Of a DNA stretch of 64,000 nucleotides, positions 57,907 to 64,000 are shown piece by piece (within the stretch, counting starts at the first letter, position 1; every line of letters begins with the position of its first letter). The DNA is from Tannerellaceae bacterium (GTDB lineage: Bacteria; Bacteroidota; Bacteroidia; Bacteroidales; Tannerellaceae): NCBI GenBank assembly GCA_021201865.1, contig JAJQEE010000114.1, forward strand, positions 1 through 64,000. Reading direction: 5' to 3'. The notes beneath the pieces are model-generated. The model did no database searches and was not told the DNA's origin. It saw nothing but the letters and a program-made list of their open reading frames with translations. Made by a program: the position numbers and the translations under genes.

Positions 57907-59502
57907 ATGAAAAAAGGAATATTAGTTATTACAACGTCTCTCTGCTTAATGCTAACATCCATAGGATGTAGTGACTTCGGGGATTTGAATGTAGACCCGG
58001 AAAATATTACTGCCGAAAGTATGGACTATACCCTGTTATTTACAAATGTACAGGTATATACATATGGGACTGAATATGATATATGGAGAAATGCTGCTAT
58101 TTATATTAGCTCTATGATTCAGCACCATGCTTCTGTTGACTGGTCGCAGGGAGATAAATACACCTACAGTGACAATTATAACCAGGCTTACTGGGATAGG
58201 ACCTATCCGAATGGAATACTGAATGCTGTTACTCTTATTCATCAATGGAAAGATAATGAAGAATATCAGGCTGAATATAATATGGTGAGAATCCTGCGGG
58301 TTATTCTAATGCAACGAATGACAGATATGTATGGAGACGTACCTTATTCTGAAGCAGGATTAGGGTATATTGAAAGTATTGGAAAACCAAAATACGATAC
58401 ACAGGAAAGTATTTATATGGATATGCTGAACGAACTGAAAGAAGCAGGAGAAGCATTAGCCTCTATCAGTAGTAGTAAAATCGGAGCTAAAGATATCATG
58501 TATGGTGGAAATACCACTCAATGGAGAAAATTAGCTTATTCATTGATGGTACGTGTAGCAATGCGTTTGACAAAAGTCGCACCTGATACAGCCAGTACAT
58601 GGGTAAATACAGCATTGTCTGGTGGTATTTTTGAAAGTAATGATGACAATTGTATCGTTACACACGAAGGAGCAGTGGAAACTACCAACGCAGCAGAACC
58701 TTATGGAAAAGTATATTCTCATGAAGATGTTACAGGATGGCGTTTAAGCAACACATTCGTAAACCAGTTGAAAAATACTGGTGATCCCCGCTTATCTCTA
58801 ATTGGAACCGTAGTGGGTGAATCACTGGTTTCTACTAATCAGTATAGCAGTGGAAACTGGGAATATGGTGACACAACAGCAGTCGTACAGTTAGGTATGC
58901 CGAACGGACGTGATGTTCAGGGAGGAGATTTAGATATCTCTAAAGAACCGAACTACCCGGGAACAGCAGACGATGGATATTTAGGTTTAAGATATTATTC
59001 TGTACCAAACCGTTATACATTTGCTCGTCCGGATGCTCCGACTTTGGTGGTTACTTATTCTACCATTCAATTATTATTGGCAGAAGCCGCTTATCGCGGT
59101 TATATTCCGGGAAGTGCTGAAGAGTATTATAATGAAGGTGTAAGAGCAGCTATCAAACAATTTACAGCTTATGGAGTAGATATCGTAACAGATGCTCAGA
59201 TCAATTATTATTTATCTCAGAATCCATATAATGCGTCTACAGCGCTGGAGCAAATCAATGTTCAATATTGGATTGCAACGTATTGTGATGAGTACGAGGC
59301 TTTTGCTAACTGGAGAAGATCCGGTTATCCGGTACTGATTCCTGTTAACTATATAGGAAATGTAACCAATGGAACGATTCCACGCAGATTTACCTACAAT
59401 ACAGGGGAAGCTGTGGTAAATACAGAAAATTACCTGGAAGCAGTACGTCGGTTAAATAATGGTGATACCATGACCTCCAGAGTTTGGTGGGATGCAGAAT
59501 GA
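57907..59502 (+). CDS. SusD-like_2 family nutrient-binding lipoprotein 2
   Basis: A 531-aa surface lipoprotein (lipobox IGC, Cys 21, followed by SDFGDLNVDPEN, the usual start of SusD-like_2 proteins). Helical TPR core and the C-terminal ANWRRSGYPVLIPVNY segment are typical. It starts 13 bp after the SusC gene and ends with a good terminator, giving a two-gene operon with no degradative enzyme. Such orphan pairs often serve in peptide, glycoprotein or other polymer uptake; substrate unknown. Confidence 0.93.
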   Translation: MKKGILVITTSLCLMLTSIGCSDFGDLNVDPENITAESMDYTLLFTNVQVYTYGTEYDIWRNAAIYISSMIQHHASVDWSQGDKYTYSDNYNQAYWDRTYPNGILNAVTLIHQWKDNEEYQAEYNMVRILRVILMQRMTDMYGDVPYSEAGLGYIESIGKPKYDTQESIYMDMLNELKEAGEALASISSSKIGAKDIMYGGNTTQWRKLAYSLMVRVAMRLTKVAPDTASTWVNTALSGGIFESNDDNCIVTHEGAVETTNAAEPYGKVYSHEDVTGWRLSNTFVNQLKNTGDPRLSLIGTVVGESLVSTNQYSSGNWEYGDTTAVVQLGMPNGRDVQGGDLDISKEPNYPGTADDGYLGLRYYSVPNRYTFARPDAPTLVVTYSTIQLLLAEAAYRGYIPGSAEEYYNEGVRAAIKQFTAYGVDIVTDAQINYYLSQNPYNASTALEQINVQYWIATYCDEYEAFANWRRSGYPVLIPVNYIGNVTNGTIPRRFTYNTGEAVVNTENYLEAVRRLNNGDTMTSRVWWDAE

Positions 59503-59522
59503 TAATTTTTACTATTAATGAT

Positions 59523-59556
59523 AAAAGGACAATCTTTTCAGGTTGTCCTTTTTATT
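59523..59556 (+). terminator. Intrinsic terminator of the SusC/SusD 2 operon
   Basis: AAAAGGACAA (59523-59532) pairs with TTGTCCTTTT (59543-59552), followed by more T; 10-bp stem. Confidence 0.9.
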
Positions 59557-59658
59557 TTTAAGAAATAATTTTTTTATTAAATTAAATTATATTTAAATTT
59601 AGACCAATCTTACTTTATCCAATATTAGAAGTGAATTTTTACTTAAATATATAATATT

Positions 59659-61117
59659 ATGAAAGTCAGCAGTTGTTTATTTAAATTAAAATGGGCTATT
59701 TTATTTAGTTTTTTCTCGCCTTTTTTATTAGCACAAACTGATCCTTTAATAAAAGGAACTGGTATTAATGATGGGAGAGAAGTTGAACCAGGAAAAGAAT
59801 ATGATTATACTATCACGTATGGTGATAAAGGATCTATGCCTGTAAATTATGTATCTTTAGTACAATGGACTGTTTCTGGTGGTGTTTTAAAAAGTAAACA
59901 CCCAGAGAAGCCCCTCATTACAGTTATTTGGGATAAAGATGAAATAAAGGGGGAAATTATAGCAAAGCAAGTCCATTATGTGAATTCACAAAATAAACAT
60001 GCTTTTACTGAAACCTGGGCAACAGTAGCAATTAAAAAAGAGGGTGGAAATGGAGAAGTTCCACCAGTTGGAGAATTTGAAATACAATGTGAGGATGTTG
60101 TTGATGTTAATCAGGATTTTAATGTTACTATCCGGCCTTTGTGGACCAATACCATTTATGAGTGTTGGGGGGGATAATCTGGTAGTTAAACAAATTTCAT
60201 CTAATCAATGGTCAAAAGTATGTCAATTTACTTCTCCAGGTACTAAGACTATCCATGCAAGGATTAATGCAGATCAAGTTGTGCAGGGGAGTAAAACTAT
60301 TTCTGTTTTACCCACTCAAATTACAGGTCCTTCTACTTTATGTGAAAGTATGACTTATTCTGTTGATGATTTACCCATTGGATTTAAAGTTGATAAATGG
60401 GTAGTAAGTAATAGTTTAGAAATTGTATCAGGACAAAATACCAATCAATTGACAATAAAACCCACAACATTATCTTCATATGGGGCATCTGAAGGAACAA
60501 TAACTGCTTATATAGGAAATAAAACTATTACAAAAAGAGTGAGTTTAAATACACCATTAGCACGTTATTATAATGTTTCTCTTCCTAATAAGATAGTAAC
60601 AGAGCATGAATATTACAATGAGTGTAAAATTTCCTGGTTAGGAAGTGGAGATATTTTAGAATATAATTGGAGTTGTACAGGATTTCAAGTAATAGATCAT
60701 ACGGAAAGGGTTCCTGGTGATTTTATCCGTTTGCGTCCTGTTTCTCCGGGAAGTACAGCACAAATTTTAGTAAGGGCAAGGAATCGCTGTGGATGGGGAG
60801 AACCAGCTCTCTATGGAAGAGAAGTAACGCGTTATCCGACTCGTAGTTTGTATAATATATATTCTGATAATACCGGTGTGGTTTTTGTTCGCAAAAATGA
60901 AACATATGCAGATGCATTTATCGGTCCGGGTAATTATGGGGAGTTCTCTTTAAATTATGAACTCTATAATCAGGCTACTGGAAATTTAATAGATAAAGGA
61001 AAAATGGATAATTCGGGAGGAACTGTTGATTTCAGCCGTTTCCCTAAAGGTATTTATATCTTCAATTTAAATGTAGATGCTGAAAACAGACAAACTCATA
61101 GATTAATTATCAAATAA
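59659..61117 (+). CDS. Secreted protein with type IX secretion C-terminal domain (frameshifted, AT-rich)
   Basis: About 486 aa when reconstructed. Signal peptide to about residue 26 (LLAQ). The body is a chain of beta-sandwich, Ig/PKD-like modules (VQWTVSGGVLKSKHPEKPLI, ITGPSTLCESMTYSVDDLP, KWVVSNSLEIVSGQ). The C-terminal ~70 residues (LYNQATGNLIDKGKMDNSGG, FPKGIYIFNLNVD, HRLIIK) match the type A sorting domain of the type IX secretion system, so export to the surface is predicted. The frame breaks in the G7 run 60167-60173; losing one G rejoins it. Codon use is clearly more AT-rich than in the flanking genes. Confidence 0.75.
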
Positions 61118-61142
61118 AACTATAAATTCATTTTGCTTAATT

Positions 61143-61172
61143 TAGCCCGGTAATTTTACCGGGCTATTTATT
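61143..61172 (+). terminator. Intrinsic terminator of the type IX cargo gene
   Basis: TAGCCCGGTAA-TT-TTACCGGGCTA, perfect 11-bp stem followed by TTTATTT. Confidence 0.88.
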
Positions 61173-61182
61173 TATAACCACT

Positions 61183-61197
61183 GTCTAAAAATTAGAC
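61183..61197 (+). promoter_or_regulatory. Palindrome upstream of the ABC permease gene
   Basis: GTCTAA-AAA-TTAGAC, perfect 6-bp arms, 38 bp upstream of the -33 element of the permease promoter; possible operator. Confidence 0.35.
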
Positions 61198-61234
61198 AAA
61201 TGTTACCTCCTGCTTCCAACTGAATCCTCTTTTT

Positions 61235-61266
61235 ATTGATCAACAAAAAGAAACGGAGTAGCTTTG
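61235..61266 (+). promoter_or_regulatory. Promoter of the ABC permease gene
   Basis: -33-like ATTG (61235-61238) and -7 TAGCTTTG (61259-61266) with 20-bp spacing; the predicted leader is only about 15 nt. Confidence 0.55.
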
Positions 61267-61286
61267 GAAAATAGAACTGGTATATC

Positions 61287-63647
61287 ATGAAAAACATCTC
61301 TTTCAAACTCATTTTCCGAAGTTGGTGGCGTAATAAGACATTTACTGTGATCTCTATCCTGAGTCTGGCTGTTGGGATTGCTTGTACCAATCTGTTAGCT
61401 GCTTTTGTCATCCATGAATATAATATAGAAGCAAATAACCCGAACCGGGACCGGATCGTAGTCTTACAGAAACTTTTGACTGAGATAAACCATCGTTTTA
61501 TTACTTATCAACCGGCTCATTTTCCTGAATTATTTATCAGCGAAGTACCGGAGTTGGATCGGTCTTGTACGATAAACGATTTATCTGGTTCCACTTTTAA
61601 GGTGGGGGAATATGTTTACACCGGCTTTAAGATTTTTGAAACGGATACCAATTTTATCCGTCTGTTTCCTCAACAGGTATTGATGGGGAGTCTGGAAGAG
61701 GCCTTGAATGATCCCAATAAAATAGTTTTGTCAGAATCTTCTGCCAGACAACTATTTGGGAGTGAGAATCCGGTTGGGCAGATGATCCGGATGCAAAAAA
61801 TGTCAACAGGCTTTCCAGGGGATATACGACCCATCCAGACATTAACTGTTTCTGCAATCGTTAAAAATGACCATCAGGCTGCTTTGATGTTTGATGCTTT
61901 CTTTTTCGGAAGACCCACGACCGGAATCCATTTGTTTCTTTTAAAGGAAAATACATCCATTGCCCAGCTCCAGGCCAAAACTAAAAACCAGTTTAAAAAT
62001 CACTCTGACAGCATGGGAAGAAATGTTCAGTATACGTTTCTGAGTATCCCGGAAGTCTGTTTTGACAAAGAATTGTATAGCTTTCCTTTTAAAAAACCCA
62101 ACACGGCTATCCTATGGGTTGCTCTCATTTCTGCCATTATGATACTGGTAATCGCTTGTTTTAATTATATAAACCTAAGTTTCTCCCGTGTCTTTAATCA
62201 ATTGTACTCTCTGCATATTCAGAAACTCATGGGAGCAGGGATCAGGCAGCTTCAGGTGCAATTATTCGCCGATACATGGATGACGGTGGGACTTGGTTTC
62301 CTGATCGCCCAATTATTACAGTATGATTTATTATCCATACTAAACAGTATCATGTCTGCCGGGGTACCCGCCTCCTTTTTATATACGAACCAGGTCCTGC
62401 CGGTCACCTTAGGCCTTATTCTGGTGCTGGCATTTATACCGGCACTCTATATGGGAAGTCGCTTACCGGGCATGACGATTGCTGCTTATAATAATTTTTA
62501 CCGGGGGAAGGCTAAGCAACGTATCATTGCTTTGCTGGCGGTCACTCAGTTTGTCATATCATTAGTTCTGATCATAGGAACCTTTTCCGTACGCCGGCAA
62601 CTTTCTCTTTTATATGAAAAAACAGAACATTATAAAAATATTTATGCCTTTTCCGTAGGTGACAATCAAACTTCTATGCGGCCCCTTATCGATCGTGTTG
62701 CCCATCTTCCCGGCATACAAGCCATTGGTTCCAGTAGTGCGACGTTAGATTATTCCTTAGGTTACGGAGAGCCATACGTAGAAGATGGGGAAACAAAGTT
62801 CCGGTCGATCACCTTTGATGATGGTGACGAAGGAATCATAGATGTGATGGGATATAAACTGATTCAGGGGTTGACCTGGGAAGAGGCTATTAAGCTATAT
62901 GTAAATCCGGTATATCTGAACCGGACCTATGCCCAACAACTATTCCCAGATGGCAATCTTCCGGTAGGGGATATGCTGGTCGTGTATGATGAGATCCATA
63001 AAAATTATCCACCCGCCCAACATTTGATCGCCGGGGTGGTGGAAGATTACTTCAAATCTGATCTGGAAACCCCTGTGCAGGCTGGGATCATTTCCTACAA
63101 CCGGGACAGAGCGATTTTTCTACAGGTGAAAACAGACCCGAAGCATACGGCTGAAGTGATCAGGCGTATCTATGAAGAAGGAGATGTCCTTTATCCGGAA
63201 CAGTTGCTGGAACATAAAAGTATGTATGATGTAATAATGAACCGGAATAAAAAGATCTTTCAAATGTCGGATCTGCTGATGATGTATTCAATTATCAGTC
63301 TTTTGCTCACCTGTTTCGGTCTGTTCGGGATGGCACTGTATGCCATCGAACAACGCACGAAGGAGATCGGCATACGCAAAGTGAACGGGTCTGCCACCTG
63401 GCAGATCATGCTACTGTTAAACAGCCGTTTTATCGGTTGGATCGGAATTGCTTATGTAATCGCTGTCCCTGTGGCCTGGTGGCTGCTCAACCAATGGATG
63501 CAAAATTTTGTTTACCGTGCCGGCTTCAGCCTCCGGATCTATGTCCTGCCACTTGTTCTTGTAGTTGCCATTACTTTGTTGACCGTAAGCTGGCACAGCT
63601 ACCGGGCCGCTTCCGGCAACCCTGTAAATGCACTGAAAGATGAGTAA
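61287..63647 (+). CDS. FtsX/MacB-type ABC transporter permease
   Basis: A 786-aa inner-membrane permease with the two-half architecture common in Bacteroidetes: TM1 near residues 20-40, MacB-like periplasmic domain, three TM segments near 280-390 (FtsX core), TM near 425, second periplasmic domain, and three TM at 670-770. The conserved FtsX motifs are visible (KNISFKLIFRSWWRNKTFT at the start; EIGIRKVNGSATWQIMLLL near 694-712; RAASGNPVNALKDE at the end). No ATPase gene adjoins it here; it may have its partner elsewhere or act with a free ATPase. Likely role in efflux or lipoprotein/peptide handling. Confidence 0.9.
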   Translation: MKNISFKLIFRSWWRNKTFTVISILSLAVGIACTNLLAAFVIHEYNIEANNPNRDRIVVLQKLLTEINHRFITYQPAHFPELFISEVPELDRSCTINDLSGSTFKVGEYVYTGFKIFETDTNFIRLFPQQVLMGSLEEALNDPNKIVLSESSARQLFGSENPVGQMIRMQKMSTGFPGDIRPIQTLTVSAIVKNDHQAALMFDAFFFGRPTTGIHLFLLKENTSIAQLQAKTKNQFKNHSDSMGRNVQYTFLSIPEVCFDKELYSFPFKKPNTAILWVALISAIMILVIACFNYINLSFSRVFNQLYSLHIQKLMGAGIRQLQVQLFADTWMTVGLGFLIAQLLQYDLLSILNSIMSAGVPASFLYTNQVLPVTLGLILVLAFIPALYMGSRLPGMTIAAYNNFYRGKAKQRIIALLAVTQFVISLVLIIGTFSVRRQLSLLYEKTEHYKNIYAFSVGDNQTSMRPLIDRVAHLPGIQAIGSSSATLDYSLGYGEPYVEDGETKFRSITFDDGDEGIIDVMGYKLIQGLTWEEAIKLYVNPVYLNRTYAQQLFPDGNLPVGDMLVVYDEIHKNYPPAQHLIAGVVEDYFKSDLETPVQAGIISYNRDRAIFLQVKTDPKHTAEVIRRIYEEGDVLYPEQLLEHKSMYDVIMNRNKKIFQMSDLLMMYSIISLLLTCFGLFGMALYAIEQRTKEIGIRKVNGSATWQIMLLLNSRFIGWIGIAYVIAVPVAWWLLNQWMQNFVYRAGFSLRIYVLPLVLVVAITLLTVSWHSYRAASGNPVNALKDE

Positions 63648-63733
63648 TCAGGGGAATGAAGGTGATCTGTGTACTAATCATTTTCCAGACGGTTTATTCT
63701 GGCTAAATCGTTACCATAATAAATCAAAAAGAT

Positions 63734-63741
63734 TATATTTG
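63734..63741 (+). promoter_or_regulatory. -7 box of the ECF sigma factor gene
   Basis: TATATTTG, exact TAnnTTTG match, 23 bp before the start codon; -33 not clear. Confidence 0.5.
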
Positions 63742-63763
63742 CATCTGTTAGACTGAAAAATGT

Positions 63764-64000
63764 ATGGAATACACAGCATCGTTAGTAAAAAGGGTTCGTA
63801 AAGGGGAACAGGCCGCGTTTAACGAGCTTTATAGAACGCATTACCTGTCCTTACTTTCCTATGCAGAACTATTTTTAGATGCAGATGAAGCAAAGGATGT
63901 GGTGCAGGATGTATTCCTCAATACCTGGATCCACAGAGAAAATCTGGATGAAACTCTTTCTGTACGTAGCTACCTTTTACGTGCTGTTTATAACTCGGCA
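63764..64000 (+). CDS. RNA polymerase ECF sigma-70 factor (5' part, cut by window end)
   Basis: The first 79 codons of a sigma-70 family protein starting MEYTASLVKRVRKGEQAAFN, with region 2 visible (HYLSLLSYAELFLDADEAKD, VVQDVFLNTWIHRE; RSYLLRAVYNSA). This is the FecI-like type of Bacteroidetes, usually paired with a FecR anti-sigma gene and an STN-bearing SusC transporter. Such a transporter lies at 54489, but not adjacent. The remainder, including region 4, is beyond the window. Confidence 0.92.
   Translation, partial: MEYTASLVKRVRKGEQAAFNELYRTHYLSLLSYAELFLDADEAKDVVQDVFLNTWIHRENLDETLSVRSYLLRAVYNSA

Overview
The window is chromosome from a member of the Bacteroidetes, most likely order Bacteroidales. 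The evidence is two SusC/SusD pairs, a FimA/Mfa-type fimbrial operon, secreted proteins whose C-termini resemble type IX secretion signals, an rpsP with a long Ala/Glu-rich tail, and Bacteroidetes-type promoters (-7 TAnnTTTG, -33 TTTG-like). I cannot fix the genus; Tannerellaceae or Dysgonomonadaceae-like organisms would fit. There is no tRNA, rRNA, CRISPR array or insertion sequence that I can see.

Layout. 120-1688 (minus): a secreted GH43 glycosidase. 1942-18935 (plus): a gapless operon for a contractile injection system (eCIS/MAC/T6SSiv-like): DUF4255 protein, unknown protein, sheath, two tubes, DUF5908, LysM-type tube protein, VgrG-like spike, PAAR tip, gp25, two baseplate proteins flanking a fibre/adaptor candidate, tape measure and AAA+ ATPase. 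No toxin gene is recognisable in it. A short WYL-type regulator (18937-19329, minus) converges on its end. 19625-24465: quinol-monooxygenase-like protein, sugar O-acetyltransferase, beta-carbonic anhydrase and a large FAD/Fe-S D-lactate-dehydrogenase-like protein.

24570-34254 is the most interesting region: a tyrosine recombinase, then a 979-bp segment bounded by perfect 23-bp inverted repeats carrying an AraC-type regulator and an outward promoter, then a five-gene fimbrial operon. As sequenced, the promoter points away from the fimbrial genes (predicted OFF). Inversion would aim it at them and place the regulator behind a fixed promoter.

34423-34968 is rpsP. 35200-48787 is a sugar-utilisation locus: AraC regulator, two cupin-type phosphoglucose isomerases, ROK kinase, mannose-6-phosphate-isomerase-like protein, MFS sugar transporter, GH2 enzyme and SusC/SusD; a cellulase-like enzyme converges on it. 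50555-53679: thioredoxin-fold protein without the catalytic cysteines (behind a structured leader), two hypothetical proteins and an Xaa-Pro aminopeptidase. 54489-59502: a second SusC/SusD pair, with an STN domain. Then an AT-rich secreted protein, an FtsX/MacB-like permease, and the start of an ECF sigma factor cut by the window end.

Caution: eleven genes are split by one or two single-base frameshifts, nearly all in homopolymers and mostly curable by adding one base. I read this as mainly sequencing or assembly error and give the reconstructed full-length genes.
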